A stretch of 64,000 nt of DNA from Branchiostoma floridae (lineage: Eukaryota > Chordata > Leptocardii > Amphioxiformes > Branchiostomatidae). The notes below the pieces were generated by a model. That model saw nothing but the letters and a program-made list of their open reading frames with translations. It had not been told where the DNA came from and searched no databases. This document shows positions 21,956 through 33,129 of this stretch, in pieces; positions within the stretch are counted from its first letter, which is position 1; every line of letters starts with the position of its first letter. The translations under genes were made by a program, and so were the position numbers. The DNA lies in the NCBI RefSeq assembly GCF_000003815.2, contig NC_049986.1:18758946-18822945 (forward strand). Reading direction: 5' to 3'.

Positions 21956-22397
21956 TTATTTTTCATACCTTGCCAAAGCATCACAAGCTTTGTAACGGTC
22001 GCAGTACCTGACGGGCTCTCCAGGGAAGGCAGTTTCCGGCCCCACACAGTTCGGGCAAAGGAAACACAGTCCTGTGTTCTTGGCCTTCCATGCCTTGAAG
22101 ACTCTGGTTGCAAAGCCCAGGCACTGCCTACGAAGACAAGAACAATCATTAGGTTGACAAAAAACATTTAAATGTTAAAATTGAAGCCATACTCATATAT
22201 ATCAAAGATATGTGGTAACCCTGTCACAACTTACACAAAATAAGTGTAACGTTACCAGGGGACATGCAAGAATTGAGTCGAAATTTTAAAATAATGACTT
22301 ACCCATGACTCCACAGATTACAATTTGTGCACTTAAGGCAGTCTTCCTTCAATGTACACTGCTTGGAGCACTTCGTGCAGGGATGTTTCGGTGCCAT
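21956..22397 (-). CDS. two-exon PHD-like zinc-finger protein
   Basis: Exon 1 is 22397-22303, starting AAAATGGCACC (MAPKHP..), and exon 2 is 22127-21956, with donor GTAAGT and acceptor TTCGTAG. The join keeps frame (..WSH-G-QCLGF..). The product, about 89 residues, has metal ligands in the order C-x2-C (CTKC), C-x2-C (CLKC), C, H-x2-C (HGQC) and C-x2-C (CFLCPNC), close to the C4-H-C3 plan of PHD-type fingers. A stop follows ..DALARYEK. Alternatively the GCAAG/GTATGA there could be another donor leading to further exons. The start codon is ~280 bp from that of the RGG gene on the opposite strand, so the two probably share a promoter. A function in chromatin binding, or for the element, is inference. 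Confidence 0.6.
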
Positions 22398-22678
22398 TTT
22401 GCAAGATTTTGGGGCGCGACCTTGGGAGGTATTCCTGCAACCGACCGAGTTGAGCAAGATTCGGCGGGAAAGAGAGAGACACACGCCGGAAGTCATGTGA
22501 CCAAAGGCGTTGTTTTTTTGTGTAAGGTACATGAATAAGTACATTCAAGTTTATGACTGGCGATTATTTATCCAAAATGAAACAATGCCACGTGTTTGTT
22601 ATGATTGGACTTGTATGTCATGAATATTATGATTTGTTCCTTGTCTCATTTACCGCGATCCTTTGCGGCTCCTTCAAA
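22398..22678. promoter_or_regulatory. candidate bidirectional promoter between the zinc-finger and RGG genes
   Basis: 281 bp separate two divergent, well-contextualised start codons. The sequence includes a CCACGTG E-box at about 22588 and a CAAAATGG start context on each side. There is no TATA box at a convincing position. Confidence 0.45.
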
Positions 22679-25600
22679 ATGGCCTCTACAAACGGCACAC
22701 AGGAGACAGACCCTGAGAAAATGGAACATGACTCCACGGCGGCGCAACAACAGGAACTTCTTGGTTCAGCAAAGTATGTATTTGTTAACGACTTCAGATA
22801 CTTCAGATGAAACAAAGACGTTTAAAGCTCTACTCGATTATAAGATACTTAAAAAAGTTGCGAGGAAGTCTGAAAGTCGTGACCAGTTGTAAGAGGGCCT
22901 GCATGCTCTTTTCAGTAAGGCAGCCTATTTCATTTCCCGTAATTCGTAGGGAAAACCATCTTATCTACGTAATTCTTAGCGAGGTGACCAAATTTAGCGT
23001 ACTTGCCTGCTTCGATTTAGCGTAAGACGCGTACGTAGGGTCCAGTTATTCTGAATTCACAGCGTAAATCGTTGTCGGGACCCCCCATGCAGACCCTCTT
23101 GTAAGTTATGTAACTACAGTCAAACCTGCCTGAGCGACCACCTCTTCTCAGCGACCACCTGGCCATTTCGACCACTTTTTCTCGGTCCCGATTTATTTTC
23201 CCATTGACGTAAGCATTAAGCGACCTTTTCTCAACGACCACCTGGCCAATGCGACCACGACCGGCCCAAATTGGGACCCATTACGACCGCATCATTTTCA
23301 AAATTGAGGTTTTCATCGATTTTTGATGATAACTAGCACGATTTTGTGCCGAAATCGGCCAGTTTTCGTCGGATTTCGGGGTTAAATTTACAGTTTACAG
23401 TGTGCCTGTTGTATTTGAGATTAAAGACCTCGCTTCTTTGCGTGCATGCAGTGTGCTTGCTTTATGCCATTAAGCACAATGGAAACCATTTATACTTTCC
23501 ATCGGGCATGTCGATACTCTCCTCAGCGACCACCTGTCCAAATCAACCGTTTTTTTCCGGTCCCCCGGGTGGTCGTCTTGGGCAGGTTTTACTGTACTTA
23601 AATTTGTTGTCATATGTCACCATCCGTCGTGCATGTAACAATGGGGTTCAAGCGTAAGGTGAAAGCCTGATCTGTAAAAAAAAACCAGGAAAATTACGTT
23701 TTTGAGATTGAGACTTTGAACGTTTTAGAGGCTTGTTGCTGTTGTCTGGACAAAGAAGGCTAAATAACTTTTTTTTGTATCATAGTCTCACGCTCTTATT
23801 GCGCCACATCTAGTAGATTTCTAGAGGGGAAGGCCTCAAAGTCGATTCTTTCACATGCAAAATAGCCAATTAACACTGACCTGGTGGCACGCGAGGGACT
23901 GCATTTGCAATTAAGTAACAAGTGTGAAACCTGACTTTGTTTGATCCATTGTTTGTATTGTTCAATACGTATTTTAGCTCCCCAAGTCATACATAGGACC
24001 CCAAAAAATTTTTATGTACTTGTCATCAGATTTAAGATGCTGTTTGTCACCTACAGAAACAATGAAGAAAAACCCAAAGACTCAGACACGGAATCTAAGA
24101 ACAAACAGTAAGTTGTTTGTAGTATTAAAAATTAACAACAATGACGCACAGTACCTGCTTGGTGTGAGTTTATGACATTTACGATAGGCAGGGTGCGAAT
24201 GGCTATTCACACCTTAGTAATTTTCTGTGACCTGTGAGCAGCAATATGATTGTTCCTCGCTAGAAAGTTACTGGATGTGGTATGTACACGAGGGGGCTGG
24301 TGCACCCAAACGCGAATGCAGATGTTACAATATAAGATATCACATTCTTAGGTCACTGTAATGATTACGTTGGCCATAATCGCCCTATGGTTGTTTTAGG
24401 TTAGTGGAGTTTAAAGTAAACCATATGAGATTGTTTAAATTGCAAAAAACTTTTTTTGGCTATGTTTCAGGGGAACAGAAGCTGATACCGTGACTGACAA
24501 GTAAGTATTTTTGTCCATCGTCCTCAAAAAAAGAATCCATATTTGGTAGTAGCTGTAAAGCAACCATTGTAACATCATTTTCAAGTAACAATTATGAAAC
24601 CTGACTGTGTTTGATCCTATGTCCATTGTTTGTATTGTTCAATTCATATTTTAGCTCCTCAAGTCATACATATACATGTCATAAGATGTAAGATGTTGTT
24701 TGTCGCCTACAGGAACAGTGAAGAGAAAGAAAAAGACTCCAAGTCCAAGAACAAACAGTAAGTTATTAAAAGTTAACAACAATGACGCAATTAATAATAC
24801 AAAATACGTTAGGAAGTATTGACGCAGATATGATTTATCAAAAGTTACATTACTTCCAGAGGAACTTTGTGTGAAATCTTTACACACCACACCTGATGAG
24901 ACCCTGGACTGACTTGCAAAGACCTTATGTCATGCTCTTGATACATTGCCTATGCAGACAACCAAACAAAATAGTAAAATTTATTTGCTAGTCATTTGCA
25001 ACCTATTCAACTTGTTTAAAGGAAAAGACGAGACCTGTCTTTCAAGTGCAATGTCATGAACACATTAGTTCAATGTAAGATGAACGCTCAGCATTTCAAA
25101 GATAAATGAAGCTTCGTATGACTTTGCATCTATGAGTTGACTTGAAATGCAGTATTCATAAATGGCCGTCCAAGCCAAAGATATTTGTAACAAATGATTT
25201 GTGAAGCACAGACTTGTCCAGAGTGGGCTATACTAGTATACGTGCTGTTGCACGGCCAATATGTTGTGCTGTTTTAAATCATACAATTTTTGTTCATGTG
25301 CCATGCTCCTCCACAGTGGCCTTTAATTAAATCCACGCCCCAGCGGCTCACTGAGCTTAGCGGGGCATTTGACCGCTGTGTTAACCAATAGATTGTAATA
25401 GCCTTAGGTTTAAATACCCGTGACCTCTGACCCGTGACGTGTGACTATCAGGTGTAGGCAAAGGAAAGACATCTTACTCACCTGTATAATGCCCTATCTG
25501 GTCTATAGGCAAAGGAAAGACACCTTACTCACCTGTATAATGCCCTATCTGGTGTATAGGCAAAGGAAAGACACCTGTCTCACCTGTATAATGCCCTATC

Positions 25601-28600
25601 TTGTCTGAAGGCAAAGGAAAGACACATTACTCACCTGTATAATACCCTATCTGGTCTATAGGCAAAGGAAAGACACCTTACTCACCTGTATAATGCCCTA
25701 TCTGGTCTATAGGCAAAGGAAAGACACCTTACTCACCTGTATAATGCCCTATCTGGTGTATAGGCAAAGGAAAGACACCTATCTCACCTGTATAATGCCC
25801 TATCTTGTCTGAAGGCAAAGGAAAGACACATTACTCACCTGTATAATACCCTATCTTGTCTATAGGCAAAGGAAAGACACCTTACTCACCTGTATAATGC
25901 CCTATCTGGTCTATAGGCAAAGGAAAGACACCTTACCTGTATAATGCCCTGTCTGGTCTATAGGCAAAGGAAAGACATCTAACTCACCTGTATATTGCCC
26001 TATCTTGTCTGAAGGCAAAGGAAAAACACCTTAGTCACCTGTATAATACCCTATCTGGTCTATAGGCAAAGGAAAGACACCTTACTCACCTGTATAATGC
26101 CCTATCTGGTGTATAGGCAAAGGAAAGACACCTATCTCACCTGTATAATGCCCTATCTTGTCTGAAGGCAAAGGAAAGACACATTACTCACCTGTATAAT
26201 ACCCTATCTGGTGTATAGGCAAAGGAAAGACACCTTACTCACCTGTATAATGCCCTATCTGGTGTATAGGCAAAGGAAAGACATCTAACTCACCTGTATA
26301 TTGCCCTATCTTGTCTGAAGGCAAAGGAAAAACACCTTAGTCACCTGTATAATACCCTATCTGGTGTATAGGAAAAGGAAAGATACCTTACTCACATGTA
26401 TAATGCCCTATCTTGTCTGAAGGCAGAGGAAAGACACCTTACTCACCTGTATAATGCCCTACATGGTCTATAGGCAAATAAAAGGCAACTTACTCACCTG
26501 TATAATGCCCTATCTTGTCTATAGTCAAAGGAAAGACACCTTACTCACCTGTGTAATGCCCTATCTGGTGTATAGGCAAAGGAAAGACACCTTAACCACC
26601 TGTATAATGCCCTACATGGTGTATAGGCAAAGGAAAGACACCTTACTCACCTGTATAATGCCCTATCTTGTCTATAGGCAAAGGAAAGACATCTTAACCA
26701 CCTGTGTAATGCCCTATCTGGTCTATAGGCAAATGAAAGACACCTTACTCACCTGTATAATGCCCTATCTGGTCTATAGGCAAAGGACAGACACCTTACT
26801 CACCTGTATAATGCCCTATCTTGTCTATAGGCAAAGGAAAGACATCTTAACCACCTGTGTAATGCCCTATCTTGTCTATGGGCAAAGGAAAGACACCGTT
26901 CTCACCTGTGTAATGCCCTATCTGGTCTATAGGCAAAGGAAAGACACCTTACTCACCTGTATAATGCCCTACATGGTCTATAGGCAAATAAAAGACAACT
27001 TACTCACCTGTATAATGCCCTATCTTGTCTATAGGCAAAGGAAAGACACCTTACTCACCTGTGTAATGCCCTATCTGGTGTATAGGCAAAGGAAAGACAC
27101 CTTACTCACCTGTATAATGCCCTATCTGGTCTATAGGCAAAGGAAAGACACCTTACTCACCTGTATAATGCCCTATCTGGTGTATAGGCAAAGGAAAGAC
27201 ACCTATCTCACCTGTATAATGCCCTATCTTGTCTGAAGGCAAAGGAAAGACACATTACTCACCTGTATAATACCCTATCTGGTCTATAGGCAAAGGAAAG
27301 ACACCTTACTCACCTGTATAATGCCCTATCTGGTGTATAGGCAAAGGAAAGACACCTATCTCACCTGTAAAATGCCCTATCTGGTCTATAGGCAAAGGAA
27401 AGACACCTTACTCACCTGTATAATGCCCTATCTGGTCTATAGGCAAAGGACAGACACCTTACTCACCTGTATAATGCCCTATCTTGTCTATAGGCAAAGG
27501 AAAGACATCTTAACCACCTGTGTAATGCCCTATCTTGTCTATGGGCAAAGGAAAGACACCGTACTCACCTGTGTAATGCCCTATCTGGTCTATAGGCAAA
27601 GGAAAGACACCTTACTCACCTGTATAATGCCCTATCTGGTGTATAGGCAAAGGAAAGACACCTATCTCACCTGTATAATGCCCTATCTTGTCTGAAGGCA
27701 AAGGAAAGACACCTTACTCACCTGTATAATACCCTATCTGGTCTATAGGCAAAGGAAAGACACCTTACTCACCTGTATAATGCCCTATCTGGTGTATAGG
27801 CAAAGGAAAGACACCTTACTCACCTGTATAATGCCCTATCTGGTCTATAGGCAAAGGAAAGACACCTTACTCACCTGTATAATGCCCTATCTGGTCTATA
27901 GGCAAAGGAAAGACACCTTACTCACCTGTATAATGCCCTATCTGGTCTATAGGCAAAGGAAAGACACCTTACTCACCTGTATAATGCCCTATCTTGTCTA
28001 TAGGCAAAGGAAAGACACCTTACTCACCTGTATAATGCCCTATCTGGTCTATAGGCAAAGGAAAGACACCTTACTCACCTGTATAATGCCCTATCTGGTC
28101 TATAGGCAAAGGAAAGACACCTTACTCACCTGTATAATGCCCTATCTGGTCTATAGGCAAAGGAAAGACACCTTACTCACCTGTATAATGCCCTATCTGG
28201 TCTATAGGCAAAGGAAAGACACCTTACTCACCTGTATAATGCCCTATCTGGTCTATAGGCAAAGGAAAGACACCTTACTCACCTGTATAATGCCCTATCT
28301 TGTCTATAGGCAAAGGAAAGACACCTTACTCACCTGTATAATGCCCTATCTGGTGTATAGGCAAAGGAAAGACACCTTACCCACCTGTATAATGCCCTAC
28401 ATGGTCTATAGGCAAAGGAAAGACACCTTACTCACCTGTATAATGCCCTATCTTGTCTATAGGCAAAGGAAAGACATCTTAACACCTGTGTAATGCCCTA
28501 TCTTGTCTATGGGCAAAGGAAAGACACCAGTACTCACCTGTGTAATGCCCTATCTGGTCTATAGGCAAAGGAAAGACACCTTACTCACCTGTATAATGCC

Positions 28601-30953
28601 CTACATGGTCTATAGGCAAATAAAAGGCAACTTACTCACCTGTATAATGCCCTATCTTGTCTATAGGCAAAGGAAAGACACCTTACTCACCTGTGTAATG
28701 CCCTGTCTGGTCTATAGGCAAAGGAAAGACATCTTACTCACCTCTATATTGCCCTATCTTGTCTGAAGGCAAAGGAAAGGCACCTTACTCACCTGTATAA
28801 TGCCCTACATGGTCTATAGGCAAAGGAAATCTACCTTACTCACTTGTACGGTGTCTTACCTGGTCTTAAGTCAAAGCAAACCTACCATACTCACCTGTAC
28901 GCTGTCTTACCTGGTCTGTAGTCAAAGAAACACAACTTACTCACCTGTACGGTGTCTTGCCTGGTCTGTAGTCAAAGAAACTCACCTTACTCACCTGTAC
29001 GGTGTTTTATCTGGTGTGTCGTCAAAGGAAACACACCTTATTTACCTGTAAGGTGTCTTAACTGGTGTGTCGTTAAAGGAAACACACCTTAATTACCTTT
29101 TACGTGTCTTACCTGGTGTGTCGTCAAAGGAAACACACCTTACTTACCTGTACGGTGTCTTACCTGGTCTGTAGTCAAAGAAACTCACCTTACACACCTG
29201 TACGGTGGCTTACCTGGTCTATAGTCGAATGAAACTCACCTTACTCACCTGTACGGTGTTTTTTCTGGTATGTCGTCAAAGGAAACACACCTTATTTACC
29301 TGTAAGGTGTCTTAACTGATGTGTCGTTAAAGGAAACACACCTTAATTACCTGTACAGTGTCTTACCTGGTCTGTAGTCAAAGGAGACAGAGATTACTGA
29401 CACCCGTATAAGTGCAAAAACTTTATTTTCCATTCGCACGCTCGCATTAGTTTTGGTGCTTTGTTGAACGTCATATTTCCAATGGTGGCAAAACTGGTAG
29501 AAGAAGTGCAGAGTAAACTATCACATAATCATTAACATACGAACGGTACGCTGTAGTTACCTCATGATAATTTGTAGTCCCTGGTCGTCGGGCTGACACT
29601 CTCATGGCCTCTGCCTCGTGATGCATATAACGTTACATTGTTGGGAGGGAAGCCGCTGTCATGTCGTGAAACGACAAGTTTGCAGACATAAAAACTACAA
29701 CACAATGCTTAATGTGCTTACAAACTAATGTATTTTCCTGCCGCTCTATCTCCTATTTTGATGAGAAAAACGGCCCGGTAGTCTCTGGGAGATCAGAAAG
29801 GCTGTGCTGCACACGTCACGGGTCAGAGGTCACGGGTATTTAAACCTGAGGCTTTTACAATCTATCACTGACCGTTTACCAAGTCTTTGTGTCCTGGGTA
29901 CCCTGGGTAAGAGAACGTCTTTTCCACGCAAAGCATGCTGGGGAAAGCAATATAAACCTGGGAAGGAGAGCTTCCGTGACATAACTCCCCTCTCGACAAT
30001 CTAGAAGGGTAATCTTAACACCCTCACACTCACAGCGCCACCAAATTAGGTACATTTTAAAATTCCCTTTGATGTAACGTATCAGCATTCTGGCAACATT
30101 TTAACTACGAATAGTAAACTTGTGTCTTCTTTTAGCCCCGTTAACTGTCAGATAAAATAATCTTACTAGCTAACTAGGGTACAGTCACACGTTGTATAGA
30201 AACGCACATAACTTAAAGGTAATTGAGACAAACGCAAAACAAAACAAAATGGGAGCTGTGGATTCCATGTAGTTTTATTTATAGATTAAGTAAGTCCACA
30301 ATCTAAACCTATGGCTTCTTCACGGCGCTGGGTACGAGCGTGTTCATGTGCTATGATAAATATTTGACATGATAAAGAACATTGATTTGGAAACTACTAG
30401 TATTTTTATGCCATGTTTTTAGCTGATCCTCTTCAAGATGGCCATCTGTCCAAAACAGCCAGTTTTAGCCAGATCTTTCTTTAACAGGTTTGACAATATT
30501 TTTGTAACAAACTGTGATGTAGACAAGATTATAAAAGTTATACATTACATCACTCCAAAAGCCTAATATCCTTCGATAAATGTATGATCTTGCAGAACTT
30601 AGGTTATCCTTTGGTAATACAGTAAAGACAACCACTTCAGTCCTGTTCTTTTACCTTTCAGGAAGAAACGTTGGAAACATGGATGGAAGAACCGTGGACA
30701 GAGAGGAGGAGGGAGAGGCGGGAGAGGAGGAGGGAGAGGCGGGAGAGGAGGAGGGAGAGGAGGAGGGAGAGGAGGAGGGAGAGGAGGAGGGAGAGGAGGG
30801 AGAGGCGGACAGAGGGGAGGAAGACGTGGAGGGAGAGGCGGAAAGAAAGGCAGCAACATTTTCGACAAGAACTTTTTCTATGACATGGTGCGGGAGGGGG
30901 GGACAGTTAATGTCAACTACAACTGTCGGGTCCAGTGCCCTCAGTGGTATTAA
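22679..30953 (+). CDS. five-exon RGG-box protein of 170 residues carried by the element
   Basis: Exons are 22679-22773, 24057-24107, 24471-24500, 24713-24757 and 30662-30953. Every junction has GT..AG and the phases agree, and the total is 513 nt including the stop. The product starts MASTNGTQETDPEKMEHD, continues with a Lys/Glu/Ser-rich segment of two homologous mini-exons (EEKPKDSD.. and EEKEKDSK.., each ending KSKNKQ or ESKNKQ), then KKRWKHGWKNRGQ, about 45 residues of RGG/RGGG repeats and a non-repetitive tail, NIFDKNFFYDMVREGG, ending QCPQWY. RGG boxes usually bind RNA or G-rich nucleic acid, so a nucleic-acid-binding role is likely. I do not recognise the family. The last intron (5.9 kb) contains the splice-signal minisatellite element in antisense. 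Confidence 0.65.
23117..23594 (+). mobile_element. 478 bp TA-flanked MITE, family B
   Basis: Ends CAGTCAAACCTGCC and its inverse CAGTAAAACCTGCC, with TA at both sides. The interior has repeated GCGACCACCT blocks in both orientations. It lies in intron 1 of the RGG gene. Confidence 0.75.
23935..24790 (+). repeat. tandem segmental duplication carrying RGG-gene exons 2 and 4
   Basis: The segment around 23935-24135 recurs at about 24598-24790. Shared landmarks are TTTGATCC..CCATTGTTTGTATTGTTCAAT, TTTTAGCTCC..CAAGTCATAC, the CTACAG acceptor, the mini-exon and AACAAACA/GTAAGTT. Offset is about 655 bp. Confidence 0.8.
24791..25380. other. intronic sequence, no gene seen
   Basis: Part of intron 4 of the RGG gene, left of the minisatellite element. 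No repeat or ORF of note. Confidence 0.4.
25381..29873 (-). mobile_element. splice-signal minisatellite element, copy 2 (complete, minus orientation)
   Basis: Right end ..TACAATCTATCACTGACC at 29873. The left end carries the inverse core (AGATTGTAATAGCC, then TTTAAATACCCGTGACCTCTGACCCGTGACGTGTG), so the array is bracketed by ~60 bp TIRs. From right to left it has a ~470 bp leader, ~10 older variant units (29390-28840) and ~66 homogeneous 51 bp units (28840-25450). Order and orientation match copy 1 inverted. No transposase is encoded, so it is probably a non-autonomous element whose interior has expanded. Confidence 0.8.
25446..29395 (-). repeat. ~76-unit, 51 bp minisatellite with intron-like units
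   Basis: On the minus strand each unit contains TTTCCTTTGCCTATAG (3' splice-site-like), a 21 nt core, then CAG/GTGAGTAAGGTGT (5' splice-site-like). The intron-like part is ~30 nt. Units differ by a few point changes that recur in higher-order groups, for example the pattern near 26440-26900 recurs at 26960-27560 and 28390-28700. On the plus strand the 51 bp period leaves a 17-codon frame open for up to 260 codons (MPYLVYRQRKDTLLTCI), which I treat as an array artefact. Confidence 0.9.
30662..30953 (+). CDS. RGG-repeat terminal exon
   Basis: The acceptor TTTACCTTTCAG is strong. In the frame set by the upstream exons the purine-rich repeat reads RGGGRGG and the tail is free of stops until TAA at 30951. 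The track-style frames starting at 30580 (EEGE repeats) and on the minus strand (LPPLPP) are the same repeat out of frame. Confidence 0.65.
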
Positions 30954-33129
30954 GGGGCACAGGGCCTGACTTACTTATCTTCTTGTATACGGGTTCAGGT
31001 TTTGTGCACGTGAAAGATATGCGCGCTTGTTAAAAATCTGTATTACAATATGCAATTAGCTGATTCTCAAGGGATGTAAAATTTTTTTTACTGTTTTAGT
31101 ACTGGTTTCACCTCCCCGAGGATGATCTGAACTGAACTGAACTGAGTACTGTTTTAAACTCAAACCCTTGAAAAAGATGGCACAAAATATTATTAAGTAT
31201 CATATGGATGCATTCTATTTAAAAAAATCTTGTCAATATTGTAATGATTTTAAAGGGAATTTTTCGTCTTAAAAAAGATTTGCCCGTGAAACAATCCTCT
31301 TGAAAAATGTTGAATGTTATATGATAGAGAAAAACTTTCAGTTTTTATATTTTACAATACAAAACCTCACACTAGTAACATGTGCTAAAAACTGTCTTTT
31401 TACGCGCAACTTTTTAAATCTTTCACGCAAATCAAACCCGTTCCCTTGTATATAAGTTACAAATTATTTGTCACAGGATCACTGTTAGCGCAACAATTGA
31501 GTTATCTATGGTACAACAGTTTACAAGAGAACACAATGAAATTGATGTTGACAATGTTGTAACCTTAACTTGAAAGTTCATCTGTGTTGGTACAATGTTG
31601 TAACCTATTGCAATACAGTAGAAATTATTCAGAAATTGAAATTAAATACATTGTATTTGAGAGTTTGTGTGACATGCCCTCTTCCCAGCCCATCTGTACT
31701 TGATTATCCTCATATCCCAACTTATCCTCTTATACCAGATACAAAATATATTTGAAAACGTTTGTGTGACTTGCCGTCTACCCAGCCCATTTGTACTTAA
31801 TTATCCTCTTATACCAGGTACAAAATATTGTTAGAGTGTCAATGTTAGAGCAACAACTGAGTAATGTATGCTACAACAGTTTAAACAAGAGCTTCTGAAA
31901 AAAGCTAGTCTTTCGCTTACTTATATTGTGTAGGTAAAATTGTTTGGCATAGTTTGGTCAAGCGTGGGTGCCAAGTCTGCAACGTTGGCAGCTCTGGCAC
32001 AGTTTGGTCAAGTGCTAGGTTATATAACTGTTTAGTAAGGTAGTGGTTCTCACAGAGTATATTTTACTGGAACTGTATAATAACACAACTGCATGAATGA
32101 TGTTAACTTTATTCGGATTGTTTCGCTGTTAAGAACGGCTCTGTTACAGTACAACAGGGTTTTATGAAAGTGCACTGTAGTAATCAAATTTATCAGTAGA
32201 TGTGTCCTGAATTTCTGCAAGAACAAACAAAGTATTGTCACCATAAACAACATAAAATATCAACATGGCATATACAGTAATGGAAATATTTTTTTTAATG
32301 GCAAGATCATGTGAAAGGTAGATATTTTAAACTAAAACAGGTCCGTGGTATGTTTAATGGAACGTTTCGTTTCTTTTAGTAACGCAATTATGCTTTTATT
32401 TGACGGAGTCGTGACGTCACGCGTCAGACTCACTCCGTCGAGCTCGGTCAGAATCTTCCCTTTCGAAATTATAAATTAAATGTGGGTAATTCTATTTTCA
32501 ACGCATCCGAGGGCTACTATTTTGCTGAAAGAAGTTTGTTACACGAAAATAGCCTGAAATTTCTTAGAGTAAGAAATTTCCGAATACGCCCCCCTCCCAC
32601 ACCATGTCAGATGCCACGCATGTTACACAATTCTAGATTTTGTAGCGGTGATTTTCCATAAAACAAAGTAAATGACATGTCAAACTGTTCTCTACAATGT
32701 CTGTTTTATTATAACCAAACAGCGAACATGTTAGTTTATAAATTGTATACAATCTTACGAAGAAATCCTCACCGTTCACATCCGTCTCTGCAAATTCCTG
32801 CTTATAAGCCATACAGAAACCAAGCAGCACATTCATGGTAGGCCGATACGTATGTCATAACGTTACATACCGTCGAATCTGCAGGGTAGAATATCTCGCT
32901 AGCACGATATGGCATGGACCGCAAACCAAGCAGCACATTCATGGTAGGCCGATACGTATGTCATAACGTTACGTACCGTCGAATCTGCAGGGTAGAATAT
33001 CTCGCTAGCACGGTATGGCATGGTCGACCCGGACGGACGGACGGACGGACAGACGGACAGAAATCTAATATCGGTCTGATTGCCTTTCGCCGCGGAAGCG
33101 CGGCGAAAGACAAAAAGAACAAAACTAAT
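30954..33129. other. non-coding right part of the element with local duplications
   Basis: Contains paired repeats at about 31490-31740 and 31745-31900 (TTATCCTCTTATACCAG and CAACAACTGAGT-type blocks), a 106 bp tandem duplication at 32817-33023 (CCAAGCAGCACATTCATGG..), and a CRE-like GTGACGTCAC at ~32411. No gene recognised. Confidence 0.5.
33029..33060 (+). repeat. GGAC microsatellite
   Basis: A run of GGAC/GGACA tetranucleotides, followed at 33086-33109 by a perfect hairpin (TTTCGCCGCG / CGCGGCGAAA). Confidence 0.85.

Noticed and set aside
26454-27236. 260-codon repeat ORF as a real protein
   Set aside because: The frame is open only because the period is divisible by three. It lacks unique sequence and initiation context, and splice-like signals lie on the other strand.
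25446-29395. CRISPR-like regular array
   Set aside because: Units are contiguous near-identical 51 bp repeats without unique spacers, in an intron-bearing animal genome.
30580-30969. EEGE-repeat ORF (129 codons) and the minus-strand proline-rich ORF
   Set aside because: Both are other frames of the RGG-repeat exon. The RGG frame is the one consistent with five upstream exon junctions.
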